From Kiloniella sp. EL199 (GTDB lineage: Bacteria; Pseudomonadota; Alphaproteobacteria; Kiloniellales; Kiloniellaceae), in NCBI RefSeq assembly GCF_900313065.1, contig NZ_OMPU01000011.1, positions 186,001-250,000 of the forward strand: a DNA stretch of 64,000 nt, given 5' to 3'. This document shows, in pieces, positions 9,772-19,094 of this stretch. Made by a program: the position numbers and the translations under genes. The stretch's first letter is position 1; every line of letters starts with the position of its first letter. Below the pieces are notes generated by a model. That model did not search any database. It saw nothing but the letters and a program-made list of their open reading frames with translations, and had not been told where the DNA came from.

Positions 9772-10689
9772 ATGACCACAAAATTACACATCTATACCTC
9801 TTCTAAACTTGATCGTGCGGCCCATTTGCGCGTTCATCCTGATACGCTGCAAAGCTACCGGAGCTCTCCAAATAGCTTGGTTACCATCGTCTGGCGCCAC
9901 ATGGGGCTATTCTCGTCTCAAGACAATCTGAATAATATTGATCCTCTTTTTATCCCAGCAAGCGATGCCGGAGAAATTCTGGATCTGGCAGAGGAAGTTG
10001 TTTTCCTCGGCCTTCAAGATGACAAACCAATTCTTGCAGCTATGTTACCGCACAGCGAAGCAGCACCAGAACTTTCACAAGGAACGTTCCTGGATTTACG
10101 GGATCACTGGTCGCTATTAAATCACGATGATGCCGCGATTATGGCCTATGCTCGCGGTCTAAGCCACTGGCATAAGCATCATCGCTTCTGTGGGCATTGC
10201 GGTAACCCAACCCGTTCTACAGAAGGGGGACATGTACTGGAATGTACAGGAAGCAACTGTGGCAAGCTACATTATCCGCGCACTGATCCTGCCGTGATCA
10301 TGCGCGTTACCGATGGTGACTGGTGCCTGCTTGCCCGCAACGCAGGATGGCGCGCGGGAGGACACTCCGTTTTGGCTGGTTTTCTGGAGATCGGAGAAAG
10401 CCTTGAACAAACTGTCATCAGAGAAGTGAAAGAAGAAGTTGGTATTACAGTTCGAAATGTTCGCTATCATTCGTCCCAACCCTGGCCTTTCCCTGCGTCT
10501 TTGATGGTTGGCTTTACGGCCGAAGGATCTCGCCACGATCCCTTGGTTTTGGATTCAAATGAAATTGAATCAGCCCAGTGGTTCCATCGTGATGAACTCC
10601 TTGCCTCGCCTGAGGACGAAACTTTCAACCTTCCGCGCAAAGACTCTATTTCACGCGTTCTTGTCGATGACTGGCTGAAAGAAAAATAA
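9772..10689 (+). CDS. nudC: NAD(+) diphosphatase / RNA decapping Nudix hydrolase
   Basis: Cleaves NADH to NMNH and AMP, and in E. coli removes NAD caps from RNA. The 305-residue protein has the full family layout: a variable N-terminal half, a four-cysteine zinc motif (CGHCG ... CTGSNCG, about residues 140-163), and the Nudix box starting GFLEIGESLEQTVIREVKEE. It also has the NudC marker SQPWPFPAS. It is divergent from ffs and convergent with pheA; a shared hairpin lies between them. Confidence 0.94.
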   Translation: MTTKLHIYTSSKLDRAAHLRVHPDTLQSYRSSPNSLVTIVWRHMGLFSSQDNLNNIDPLFIPASDAGEILDLAEEVVFLGLQDDKPILAAMLPHSEAAPELSQGTFLDLRDHWSLLNHDDAAIMAYARGLSHWHKHHRFCGHCGNPTRSTEGGHVLECTGSNCGKLHYPRTDPAVIMRVTDGDWCLLARNAGWRAGGHSVLAGFLEIGESLEQTVIREVKEEVGITVRNVRYHSSQPWPFPASLMVGFTAEGSRHDPLVLDSNEIESAQWFHRDELLASPEDETFNLPRKDSISRVLVDDWLKEK

Positions 10690-10702
10690 TTACACCAAAA
10701 GA

Positions 10703-10735
10703 AGAAAAGCTGGACAACAAACCCAGCTTTTCTTT
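10703..10735. terminator. bidirectional terminator between nudC and pheA
   Basis: An 11-base perfect inverted repeat (AGAAAAGCTGG at 10703-10713, complement at 10723-10733) with a 9-base loop sits between two convergent genes. It is followed by T residues on the + strand and preceded by A residues, so it can serve both directions. Confidence 0.75.
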
Positions 10736-10764
10736 GATCTAAAATCGTTATGCAAATCTGAGGT

Positions 10765-11613
10765 TCAGGATTGTGTCCTGAAAGAATTGGCAGGATAAAC
10801 ACCTAGTATCTTAACTTCTTTCGAGAAGAAGCTCAATTCTTCAAGAGCTAGTCGAACCAGACGCTCTGAAGGATGCCCTTCTACATCGGCATAAAACTGC
10901 GCCACTGAAAAGCTACCATCCGTGATATAGCTTTCCAGCTTGGTAATGTTCACACCATTTGTCGCAAAGCCACCCAGTGCCTTGTAAAGTGCAGCCGGAA
11001 CTGACCGTACTTTGAAAACAAAAGTGGTTACCACCATACCGTCTTTGGGATCCGGATCAATCGGGTCCCGCGCCATAATCAAGAAGCGTGTCGTGTTATC
11101 TGCATTATCGTTTACATCTGTACCCAGTGTATCGAGGCCGTATATTTCACCCGCCATAGAAGTCGCAATCGCACCAACATCTTTGTTATTCCACAAAGAT
11201 ACCTGTTCAGCAGCCCCTGCTGTATCCGCGGCAACAATCGGCTCGATATTGTGTTCGCGCAAAAATTCCCGACATTGTGCCAAGGCCTGAACATGAGAGT
11301 GAACCTGGCGTAACCCTTCCAGAGTCGCACCTTTGGGGGCGAGCAATTGATGTTCAATTTTCTGATAGTGCTCACCAATGATGTGTAATCCCGATTCTGG
11401 CATCAAATGATGATTATCAGCCACACGTCCTGCGCTAGAGTTTTCAATGGGAATCATAGCAAGACGGGCTCTACCATCTCGAACCGCTGCAAAGGTGTCT
11501 TCAAACGAATAGCATGGCAGTGTTTCCATGTCTGGAAATACCGCTCGACAGGCTATGTCAGAGTTTGCACCTTTGACGCCTTGAAAGGCGATCAGATTAT
11601 CAGCATCGGTCAT
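10765..11613 (-). CDS. pheA: prephenate dehydratase
   Basis: Converts prephenate to phenylpyruvate in phenylalanine synthesis. The 282-residue monofunctional form lacks a chorismate mutase domain. The catalytic domain has the TTRF motif in DNTTRFLIM, and an ACT regulatory domain follows (about residues 195-275) with GVNITKLESY, where phenylalanine would bind. It lies 48 bases after kdsB on the same strand, a common alphaproteobacterial pairing that suggests cotranscription. Confidence 0.94.
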   Translation of the reverse strand: MTDADNLIAFQGVKGANSDIACRAVFPDMETLPCYSFEDTFAAVRDGRARLAMIPIENSSAGRVADNHHLMPESGLHIIGEHYQKIEHQLLAPKGATLEGLRQVHSHVQALAQCREFLREHNIEPIVAADTAGAAEQVSLWNNKDVGAIATSMAGEIYGLDTLGTDVNDNADNTTRFLIMARDPIDPDPKDGMVVTTFVFKVRSVPAALYKALGGFATNGVNITKLESYITDGSFSVAQFYADVEGHPSERLVRLALEELSFFSKEVKILGVYPANSFRTQS

Positions 11614-11661
11614 TGGTCTAGGCCCTAAAATATATCGTTCATCATATTCGGCAATACAGCC

Positions 11662-12420
11662 TCAGGATCCAGCAAGAATCTGTCTCGCCTTTTCAAGATC
11701 CGCAGGAGTATCAACCCCAAGCGGAACAGTGTCAACGAGCGCAACGTCAATACGCATTCCGGCTTCCAACGCCCGAAGTTGCTCTAATCGCTCGCGTTTT
11801 TCCAAAGGTGATGCTGGCAAAGTGACAAATTTTTCCAATGCTTCCCTACGGTAGGCATACATACCAATGTGGTGATAGAGAGGTTGATCATCATTACCCT
11901 CATCCCAAGGTGCTTTGCTTCTTGTAAAATAAAGGGCGCGCGAAACCGTTTGCCCTGCTTCAAAACCAGCGACAGCCTTAACAACGTTTGGATTATTTCG
12001 CTCTGCCAATTCTGAAATCTCAACTGCCAAGGTCCCAATATCAACGCCTTCCGTTGCCAAAAGCTCGAACGTTTGCCGGATCAATCTCGGCTCGACAGTT
12101 GGCAAGTCCCCCTGAACATTGATGATGGCGTCATGTTTGTTTGCTGGATCAAACTTTTGCAAAGCCTCATAAATCCGATCCGAACCTGAAGGATGATCGG
12201 GATCCGTTAAAACGGAATGTCCGCCAATCTTTTCAATTGCATCCGCGATTTCCTGTTCCGCACAGGCAACAACAACAGGCCCAAGATTAGCTTCGACAGC
12301 ACGTTTATAACACTGGGCAATCATCGGCAAACCTGCAATATCTGCCAAGGGTTTATTCGGTAAGCGCGAAGAGGCCATGCGCGCAGGGATTAGAACAACA
12401 GGATTTTGAGGACAGGACAT
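11662..12420 (-). CDS. kdsB: 3-deoxy-manno-octulosonate cytidylyltransferase
   Basis: Activates Kdo with CTP for lipid A core synthesis in the cytoplasm, which marks a Gram-negative outer membrane. The 252-residue protein starts with the nucleotide-binding loop [15 protein letters not shown]. It contains INVQGDLP and [12 protein letters not shown], all typical of KdsB. It heads the kdsB-pheA pair and is divergent from the cytochrome c gene. Confidence 0.95.
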   Translation of the reverse strand: MSCPQNPVVLIPARMASSRLPNKPLADIAGLPMIAQCYKRAVEANLGPVVVACAEQEIADAIEKIGGHSVLTDPDHPSGSDRIYEALQKFDPANKHDAIINVQGDLPTVEPRLIRQTFELLATEGVDIGTLAVEISELAERNNPNVVKAVAGFEAGQTVSRALYFTRSKAPWDEGNDDQPLYHHIGMYAYRREALEKFVTLPASPLEKRERLEQLRALEAGMRIDVALVDTVPLGVDTPADLEKARQILAGS

Positions 12421-12668
12421 GAAAGGCCTTTAACAATTGAGTTTAACCCACGGATTCACTTTTGCTTGGCTGATAGAGAGAATCCTTTTCTTCGCGCTAA
12501 CATAGTTAAGAAAAAGCTTCTAAACAAAGTGCTTTGCGCTTTTTTCACTATAACTATTCAAAAAATCTGCTTAAGCTTGGCAAAAATCAATTGAAACTAT
12601 TGAATGCTTGGCTTCAGAACGCTATTGTCTGCCGGAAATTCAAATATAAGCCCAAAGGGTCAGGAAGA

Positions 12669-13211
12669 ATGTCTTTAGAGAATAATAAGGCTTTTGCCTC
12701 AGTACTAACTGCCGGCATCATCTTAATGGCATCTGGTTTTGCAGCGAACATGCTCTACCAACCAAAAGACTTGGAAGAAAATGCCTATAAAGTTGAAGTC
12801 GCTGATAGCGGTGCTGAAGTAGCATCTACAGCCCCTGCTGGCCCGATTATTGAACCTGTAAGCGCCCTTCTTGCTTCTGCCGACGTTGCTGCCGGTGCAA
12901 AAGGATTTAAGAAATGTGCTTCCTGCCACACGGTTGAAAGTGGTGGCGCAAATAAATTAGGCCCTGCACTTTGGGGCATTGTGGGCGCGCAACGCGCATC
13001 AGTTGGTGGATATCCCTATTCCGATGCTCTAACTGCAATGAATGGCGAAACATGGGATTACGAAGCTCTCAACGAATTCCTGACCAAGCCAAAAGATTTT
13101 GCACCGGGAACGAAAATGAGCTTTGCCGGACTCAAAAAAGTTGACGCCCGCGCGAACCTGATCGCCTTCCTGCGAGAGCAAAGTGACAATCCAGCGGCTC
13201 TGCCAGAGTAA
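12669..13211 (+). CDS. membrane-anchored cytochrome c (CycM-like)
   Basis: From the ATG at 12669 (AGGA site just upstream) the protein is 180 residues. An uncleaved N-terminal helix (about residues 9-29) anchors it, a linker rich in Ala, Val and Pro follows, and a class I cytochrome c domain ends it. Heme attachment is at CASCH (83-87), with a likely Met ligand in GTKMSFAG. Alphaproteobacterial relatives carry electrons from the bc1 complex to the terminal oxidase. An upstream-extended reading would add an unlikely 45 residues. A strong terminator follows. Confidence 0.88.
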   Translation: MSLENNKAFASVLTAGIILMASGFAANMLYQPKDLEENAYKVEVADSGAEVASTAPAGPIIEPVSALLASADVAAGAKGFKKCASCHTVESGGANKLGPALWGIVGAQRASVGGYPYSDALTAMNGETWDYEALNEFLTKPKDFAPGTKMSFAGLKKVDARANLIAFLREQSDNPAALPE

Positions 13212-13229
13212 GCTGAATAATTTGCATTC

Positions 13230-13260
13230 AAAAAAGGCGATCCAACGGATCGCCTTTTTT
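13230..13260 (+). terminator. rho-independent terminator after cytochrome c gene
   Basis: The stem AAAAAGGCGATCC/GGATCGCCTTTTT with a three-base loop ends in T residues, 20 bases after the cytochrome c stop codon. Confidence 0.9.
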
Positions 13261-13347
13261 ATATCTTGCCTTTATTTATGTACCGCTACGAAAAGCAAAA
13301 TTTGACAACTGCGTGTTAAATCAAATTGCAAACAGGATTCCTATACA

Positions 13348-14139
13348 ATGAGTTCCAATTTCCATTGCCCCAATGAATTTATTCAACTTGGCGAAAAACT
13401 TTGCGACGCGGCGCAAGACGTAATCCTTAAACACTTCAGACAGCCTCTTCATGTCGAAGGGAAAAGTGATGCTTCCCCTGTCACGATAGCAGACAGAAAT
13501 GCCGAAAGTGCCATGCGGGATCTCATCAACGCAACTTATCCCGATCATGGAATTGTTGGCGAGGAACATGGTTCTGAAAAACTTGATGCAGAATTTGTCT
13601 GGGCGTTGGATCCAATCGATGGCACCCGGAGTTTTATTTCCGGACACGCAATTTTCGGTACTCTCGTGGCTCTTTTACGAAACAACCAACCTGTTATGGG
13701 CATTCTGGCGATGCCTGTTCTGGGTGAACGCTGGATCGGGGCAACAGGACATAAAACCCTTTTTAAGGACTTCAGGGGTATCACCGAAGCAACAACACGC
13801 GATTGCGCCAAGCTATCAGACGCTACAATTGCAACCACTTCGCCCCACCTGTTCAAAGAAGATGAGTTTCCAAAATTCGACAAGGTTCGTAAAAACACCA
13901 AAATGCCTCTCTTTGGTGGAGATTGTTATAACTATGGCCTCGTCAGCAGTGGGTTGATTGACCTAACTGTTGAGGCAGGTATGGGTGTATATGATTTTCT
14001 GGCGCAAGTTCCTATTTTGACTGGTGCAGGTGGCATCATGACGGATTGGGAAGGTAAAGCCCTTGGTATGCACTCGGATGGAAAAGTCATTGCAGCCGGC
14101 GATGTTCGCGTACATCAGGAAGTCTGCAAAATGATCTAG
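13348..14139 (+). CDS. hisN: histidinol-phosphatase, inositol monophosphatase family
   Basis: Metal-dependent phosphatase of 263 residues. The family metal sites are visible: GEEHGSE, the signature WALDPIDGTRSF (Asp ligands) and a late VEAGMGVYDF, where classic IMPases have AWD. The HisN branch supplies the histidinol-phosphatase step in many alphaproteobacteria, but an inositol monophosphatase role cannot be excluded from sequence. No histidine genes lie nearby. Confidence 0.75.
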   Translation: MSSNFHCPNEFIQLGEKLCDAAQDVILKHFRQPLHVEGKSDASPVTIADRNAESAMRDLINATYPDHGIVGEEHGSEKLDAEFVWALDPIDGTRSFISGHAIFGTLVALLRNNQPVMGILAMPVLGERWIGATGHKTLFKDFRGITEATTRDCAKLSDATIATTSPHLFKEDEFPKFDKVRKNTKMPLFGGDCYNYGLVSSGLIDLTVEAGMGVYDFLAQVPILTGAGGIMTDWEGKALGMHSDGKVIAAGDVRVHQEVCKMI

Positions 14140-14250
14140 TCAGGTATTTTCTAGCATCTGTGTCCTGTGTAAGCTTTTTTTGCAACAATAGTATTTATTG
14201 TTCATGTTTACACATGTTGGATGGTTGAGTTATTTGCGAGGATCTCTTTG

Positions 14251-15663
14251 ATGGACATCATAAGCTTTGTACTATGTCTGGCTTTGTTTGCCGTTATTGG
14301 CATCTGGTCTTCGAGAAGATCTTCTCCTGAAAAACAAGATTATCTACTTGCGGGAGGGAATGTCTCTCCTCTACTAACGGCACTTTCTGCTGCTGCGACT
14401 AAGTATAGCGGCTATATATTTATTGGATTGATGGGCTATGTTTATACTCATGGTCTTTCTGCGATATGGATTGCCTTCGGGTTCTTTTTCGGAGATCTTT
14501 TGGCCTTCTTTTTTGTTCACAAGAAGGTTAGTGAGGCCACAGCGCGAACAGGTGCTTTAAGTTTTGCAGAACTCTTATCCCTTTGGCCCGGCGGGAATTA
14601 TCGTATTCTTCGGGTTGTTATAGCTCTTATTACGCTCGTTTTCCTTCTTACCTATGCCGCGGCACAGTTCAATGCTGGTAGTAAGGCTCTGCACGTCCTC
14701 TTTGGATGGGAATATTATATCGGCTCTGTTGTCGGCGCCGGTGTCATACTTACCTACTGCTTTACAGGTGGGTTAAGAGCTTCGATCTGGACTGATGCTG
14801 GGCAATCCATCCTGATGATGTTTGCCATGGCTTTGCTTCTGGTTTCGGCCATCATCGCCAATGGAGGTCTCGTTCCTTTTCATGAGGCCCTAAACAATGT
14901 GTCTCCCTCTTTCCTGGATTTGGGAAGCGAGCGCTTCGGGTCTTTTGAAGCGATGGCACTTTTTGGGTTCGGCTGGCTTTTCAATGGGATTGGCGTTGTG
15001 GGACAACCCCACATTATGGTGAGGTTTATGGCGTTAGATAACCCTGACCACATTCGCAAAACCGGCGTCATTTATTTTACCTGGAGCGGTGTCTTCCTGT
15101 TGATTTCAATCACAGTAGGTTTAGCTGCGAGGTTATACATACCAGATACTAGCTCTTTAGATGCCGAGCTGGTTTTACCTATGTTAGCTGATGTCCTTTT
15201 ACCCGGATTTGCCGTTGGAATCATCATAGGTGGCGTCTTCGCAGCTGCAATGTCCACAGCTGACAGTCAGGTTTTAAGCTGTTCGGCTGTTTTAAGTGAA
15301 GACTTCAAGATTGTTGGCCGCGGTATTGGCGCCCGACGCATTGCAACAGCCATCGTCGTTATCCTGTCTCTCGTTTTGGGACTTGTCGCCTCTGCGAATG
15401 TTTTTACTCTTGTTATTTTTGCCTGGTCTGCTCTGGCCTGCTCTATTGGGCCAGTTGTCATTGTCTTGGCACTTGGTTGCCGGCCCTCTCAAACCACTCT
15501 ATTGATTATGATGGCAGTCGGAATGGGCGTTGCCCTCCTATGGCGAGAAATGGGTTTAAATACGACGGTTTATGAAGGCTTTCCGGGTATCATCGCGGCC
15601 CTAGGCGTTTATATGCTGACTTTGCCTTTTTCCTCGTCCTCCAAAGAGCAGTCTGAAGCTTAA
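14251..15663 (+). CDS. sodium:solute symporter family transporter
   Basis: Integral inner-membrane protein of about 470 residues with some 13 hydrophobic helices. The SSS-family N-terminal pattern is visible, with DYLLAGGNVSP and TKYSGYIFIGLMGYVY (helix 1-2 region with Na+ contacts), and AAAMSTADSQVLSCSAVLSEDF, the usual signature near helix 8. It is nearest in style to the PutP/PanF branch, so it probably imports an organic solute with Na+. The substrate is not readable. The ATG at 14251 is preferred over 14221 because GAGGA lies 9 bases before it. Confidence 0.85.
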   Translation: MDIISFVLCLALFAVIGIWSSRRSSPEKQDYLLAGGNVSPLLTALSAAATKYSGYIFIGLMGYVYTHGLSAIWIAFGFFFGDLLAFFFVHKKVSEATARTGALSFAELLSLWPGGNYRILRVVIALITLVFLLTYAAAQFNAGSKALHVLFGWEYYIGSVVGAGVILTYCFTGGLRASIWTDAGQSILMMFAMALLLVSAIIANGGLVPFHEALNNVSPSFLDLGSERFGSFEAMALFGFGWLFNGIGVVGQPHIMVRFMALDNPDHIRKTGVIYFTWSGVFLLISITVGLAARLYIPDTSSLDAELVLPMLADVLLPGFAVGIIIGGVFAAAMSTADSQVLSCSAVLSEDFKIVGRGIGARRIATAIVVILSLVLGLVASANVFTLVIFAWSALACSIGPVVIVLALGCRPSQTTLLIMMAVGMGVALLWREMGLNTTVYEGFPGIIAALGVYMLTLPFSSSSKEQSEA

Positions 15664-15721
15664 TCTCAGGAAATTAATCAGTCTTAATGCACATCCCTCT
15701 CCATTAAATTGAATTGGGTTT

Positions 15722-15793
15722 GTTAACCATTTTTCATTATTCACCTGCCACTATCCTCGTTCAACTTTGTTTGAGGTACGAAAAATGGTTAAC
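15722..15793. repeat. 14-bp perfect inverted repeat around a mini-ORF start
   Basis: GTTAACCATTTTTC (15722-15735) is exactly complementary to 15780-15793. The right arm covers the ATG of a 23-codon frame, and the candidate ribosome site GAGG (15773-15776) falls in the 44-base loop. The layout suggests either a DNA operator or an mRNA hairpin hiding a start codon upstream of the yej operon. Confidence 0.7.
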
Positions 15794-15856
15794 GAAGTCC
15801 TTGATCATAAAACCAAAACACCTCAAACTGTCCACGTAGGGGCCTTCGCCCTCTAA
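15785..15856 (+). CDS. possible 23-residue leader peptide
   Basis: A short frame of 23 codons begins at an ATG 8 bases after GAGG and stops 29 bases before the yejA-like start. The peptide is MVNEVLDHKTKT followed by PQTVHVGAFAL. Its start codon lies in the arm of a perfect inverted repeat. Whether it is translated is not known; position and ribosome site make it a candidate leader of the peptide-importer operon, but chance is possible at this length. Confidence 0.35.
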   Translation: MVNEVLDHKTKTPQTVHVGAFAL

Positions 15857-15885
15857 ACAGACATTCCGGGGGTTATGACAAGACG

Positions 15886-17994
15886 ATGCGCGCACTCTTT
15901 CTGGTCAACTTTGTCCTCTGCGTCCTCTTGCCGTTTTCAGCTACCGCACAAACGACAAAATCCCACGGCATCGCGATTCATGGGGAACCGGGGTACCCAG
16001 CCGATTTCACTCATTTTAAGTATGTAAATCCCGATGCCCCCAAAGGCGGTGAAATTCGTATTGCTAGCGAGGGCACTTTTGACAGTTTTAACCCCTATAT
16101 CATCAAAGGTGTTCCCGGTCCGGGCTTTACGCCCGAGAGCCTCTTGGTCGCGAGTGCCGATGAAGCCGCAAGTGAATATGGGCTCATAGCAGAAAGCCTT
16201 GAATGGCCCGAGGACAGATCTTGGGTAATCTTTACCATGCGCCCCGAAGCAAGATGGCACGATGGTGTTCCCATAACTGTCGACGATGTTATTTTTTCCT
16301 GGGAAACCATACGTAATGACGCCGGACCTTATGTAAAAAACTTCTTTGCCATTCTTGAAAAGGCCGAAAAGGTCGGGGATAATCAGGTTAAATTTACTTC
16401 AGGAGAACCCGGAAACAAAGAATTTCCTATTCGTGCCGGATCCTTACCAATTATTGCCAAACATTATTGGAAAGACAGAGATTTTTCCAAAACCACACTA
16501 GAGCCTCCTTTGGGAAGCGGCCCATACAAAATAACAGACTTTGAAGCTGGTCGGTACGTGGTCCAAGAACGAGTAAAAGATTACTGGGGGAAAGATCTGC
16601 CCGTAAACAAGGGACAGGATAATTTCGACAAGATAAAAACCACCTATTATCCAGATTCTGACATTATCAAGCTTGCAATAAAATCTGGGGAAATCGACTA
16701 TCGAAACGAACGCTCTTCAAGCGCCTGGGCACAGGATTATGATGTTCCTGCCATTACCAAAGGTTGGTTAAAAAAAGAATCAATCCCTCATAAGCGTCCT
16801 CAGGGAATTCAGGGTTTCTTCTTAAATACTCGCAGAGATATTTTCAAAAATCCTAAAGTCAGAGAAGCTATCGGTTATTTTTACGACTTTGAATGGTCTA
16901 ATAAAAATTTGTCTTATGGCCTTCTTACGCGCACAACAAACTATTTTGGAAACTCTGAATTATCCTCAACAGGACTTCCCACAGGTCGCGAGTTGGAAAT
17001 ACTTGAAAAGTATCGCGGCAAAGTGCCCGATAATCTTTTCACCGAAACATTTCATGTGCCGACATCTGATGGGAGTGGTTGGCCGCGACACAACTATCGC
17101 AAAGCTTTCGAGCTTCTTGCCGAAGCAGGTTGGGTTGTCAAAGACCTAAAACTAGTGAATGAGAAAACCGGGGAACAAATGTCTATTGAAATGCTTATTT
17201 CATCCAAAGGCATGGAACGAACTATTCTCCCTTTTGTCACGACCTTAAATAGATTTGGTATAGACACCAGTATTCGCCTTGTTGATAGATCACAGTATAC
17301 GAACAGAATTAGAGATTTCGACTTTGATATCACAATAATAAAACTTTCAACAAGTATTAGTCCCGGCACTGAACAACGCGGTTTCTGGACGAGTAAACTT
17401 GCTGATAAGAAGGGGAGTGGTAATTTTTCTGGTATCAAAGATCCCGTTGTTGATGAGTTGGTCGAAGCCATCGCCAATGTCGATAATCGAGAAGAATTGG
17501 TGGCCACTGTCCGCGCACTGGATCGAGTATTGCTCTGGGGATTTTATGTTATTCCACAATTCCATACCGAGGATGATCGCGTGCTTTATTGGGATAAATA
17601 TTCACGCCCTAAGATAACGCCTTGGCGCGGAACCAGTACATCCTATTGGTGGTTTGATAGCGATAAAGAAGCTGCATTGATGGAATCAATGGCAAAGAAC
17701 GAGCTTAGACAAGCAAATGATGCAATAGAAACCGATGAAACACCTGTTGCAGAATCACCCAAGAATGATGAACCGTTCTTTGATCCGTTAATTGTTGATA
17801 CCTTTTTAAATAATTTCGAAAAACTGGGCCTCAATCCCGAAACTTTGAAAGAGTTTTTCACCTTTCAAATCTTTGTCGATCCCGATGCTTTTTTCAAAAA
17901 GGATAACTGGCGTCCCTATGCACTGGGTATCAGCCTTTTGATTATTGGCCGCTGGCTCATACGAAGACGTCGACGTAACAGGGGGCAAATCTAA
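15886..17994 (+). CDS. yejA: peptide ABC transporter binding protein (YejA-like) with C-terminal anchor
   Basis: Extracytoplasmic solute-binding protein, family 5, for oligopeptide uptake with the next three genes. A signal peptide (about residues 1-22) leads into YejA-type sequence, including HGIAIHGEPGYP, ARWHDGVPITVDDVIFSWE and WWFDSDKEAA near residue 590. YejA proteins normally end about there. This one adds roughly 100 acidic and aromatic residues, a hydrophobic helix (ALGISLLIIGRWLI) and a polybasic end (RRRRRNR), so it may be tethered to the inner membrane. Its stop overlaps the next start (TAATG). Confidence 0.85.
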   Translation: MRALFLVNFVLCVLLPFSATAQTTKSHGIAIHGEPGYPADFTHFKYVNPDAPKGGEIRIASEGTFDSFNPYIIKGVPGPGFTPESLLVASADEAASEYGLIAESLEWPEDRSWVIFTMRPEARWHDGVPITVDDVIFSWETIRNDAGPYVKNFFAILEKAEKVGDNQVKFTSGEPGNKEFPIRAGSLPIIAKHYWKDRDFSKTTLEPPLGSGPYKITDFEAGRYVVQERVKDYWGKDLPVNKGQDNFDKIKTTYYPDSDIIKLAIKSGEIDYRNERSSSAWAQDYDVPAITKGWLKKESIPHKRPQGIQGFFLNTRRDIFKNPKVREAIGYFYDFEWSNKNLSYGLLTRTTNYFGNSELSSTGLPTGRELEILEKYRGKVPDNLFTETFHVPTSDGSGWPRHNYRKAFELLAEAGWVVKDLKLVNEKTGEQMSIEMLISSKGMERTILPFVTTLNRFGIDTSIRLVDRSQYTNRIRDFDFDITIIKLSTSISPGTEQRGFWTSKLADKKGSGNFSGIKDPVVDELVEAIANVDNREELVATVRALDRVLLWGFYVIPQFHTEDDRVLYWDKYSRPKITPWRGTSTSYWWFDSDKEAALMESMAKNELRQANDAIETDETPVAESPKNDEPFFDPLIVDTFLNNFEKLGLNPETLKEFFTFQIFVDPDAFFKKDNWRPYALGISLLIIGRWLIRRRRRNRGQI

Positions 17995-19091
17995 TGTTGG
18001 CCTATATTGTTCGCAGACTTTTATTGATGATCCCGACACTTCTGGGGATCATGGTTTTGAACTTTGCCATCATTCAGCTTGCCCCGGGTGGCCCTGTAGA
18101 ACAGGTACTTGCCAAGCTGTCAGGGCAAGGAGCAGAGATCTCAGAACGTATAACCCAGAACAAAGATGATCTGGCGCCTGTCAGTGATACGGAAGCCTCA
18201 AACACCAGTAAGTATAAAGGTGCTCAAGGACTGGACCCGGAACTCATCAAAGAACTAGAGGCACAATTTGGTCTGGATAAGCCCTTGCACGAACAGTTTA
18301 TCGTCATGATGGGCAACTATTTAACTTTCGATTTTGGCGAGAGCTTCTTTCATGATCGAAAAGTTGTTGATCTCGTGATCGACAAAATGCCTGTTTCTAT
18401 TTCTCTGGGTATCTGGACCACATTACTTGTTTACTTGATTTCCATTCCCCTTGGTATAAAGAAGGCAACGCGTGACGGCTCTTCTTTTGATATATGGACC
18501 AGTGGCGTCATTATTGTTGGTTATGCCATTCCCGGATTTATCTTTGCTGTTCTCCTGCTCGTTGTGTTTGCCGGGGGCAGCTATCTGACAATTTTTCCCC
18601 TTAGCGGGTTAACATCAGATAATTGGGATGAGCTTTCTACGCCTAACAAAATACTCGACTATCTGCACCACATCATTTTGCCAGTCACAGCTATGGTGAT
18701 CGGAGGTTTCGCCAGTTTGACCATGCTAACCAAGAATTCGTTTCTGGATCAAATTGGCCAACAATACGTTACAACAGCACGGGCAAAAGGCCTGACAGAA
18801 AGCCGTGTGCTTTACGGTCATGTATTTCGCAATGCCATGCTCATCGTCATCGCAGCCTTCCCAGCCAGTTTCATCGGTGTCTTGTTCACAGGCTCAGTCT
18901 TAATCGAAGTTATTTTTTCTCTGGATGGCCTAGGCCGCCTTGGCTTCGAAGCGGTTTTCAATCGAAACTATCCCATTGTTTTTGGCACTCTTTACTTCTT
19001 CACTCTTGTTGGACTGCTTATGAACATCATTGGTGATCTTGCCTACATGCTTGTCGACCCCAGAATTGACTTTGAAAGTCGGGAGGGATAA
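17994..19091 (+). CDS. yejB: peptide ABC transporter permease (YejB-like)
   Basis: Inner-membrane permease of 365 residues from the DppB/OppB family. It has an N-terminal helix with IVRRLLLMIPTLLGIMVLNF, a long periplasmic insert rich in charged residues (about 40-90) typical of YejB, and the EAA loop region with TTARAKGLTESRVLYGHVFRNA that contacts the ATPase. It overlaps yejA by one base and is followed by yejE after 3 bases. Confidence 0.92.
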   Translation: MLAYIVRRLLLMIPTLLGIMVLNFAIIQLAPGGPVEQVLAKLSGQGAEISERITQNKDDLAPVSDTEASNTSKYKGAQGLDPELIKELEAQFGLDKPLHEQFIVMMGNYLTFDFGESFFHDRKVVDLVIDKMPVSISLGIWTTLLVYLISIPLGIKKATRDGSSFDIWTSGVIIVGYAIPGFIFAVLLLVVFAGGSYLTIFPLSGLTSDNWDELSTPNKILDYLHHIILPVTAMVIGGFASLTMLTKNSFLDQIGQQYVTTARAKGLTESRVLYGHVFRNAMLIVIAAFPASFIGVLFTGSVLIEVIFSLDGLGRLGFEAVFNRNYPIVFGTLYFFTLVGLLMNIIGDLAYMLVDPRIDFESREG

Positions 19092-19094
19092 TCG

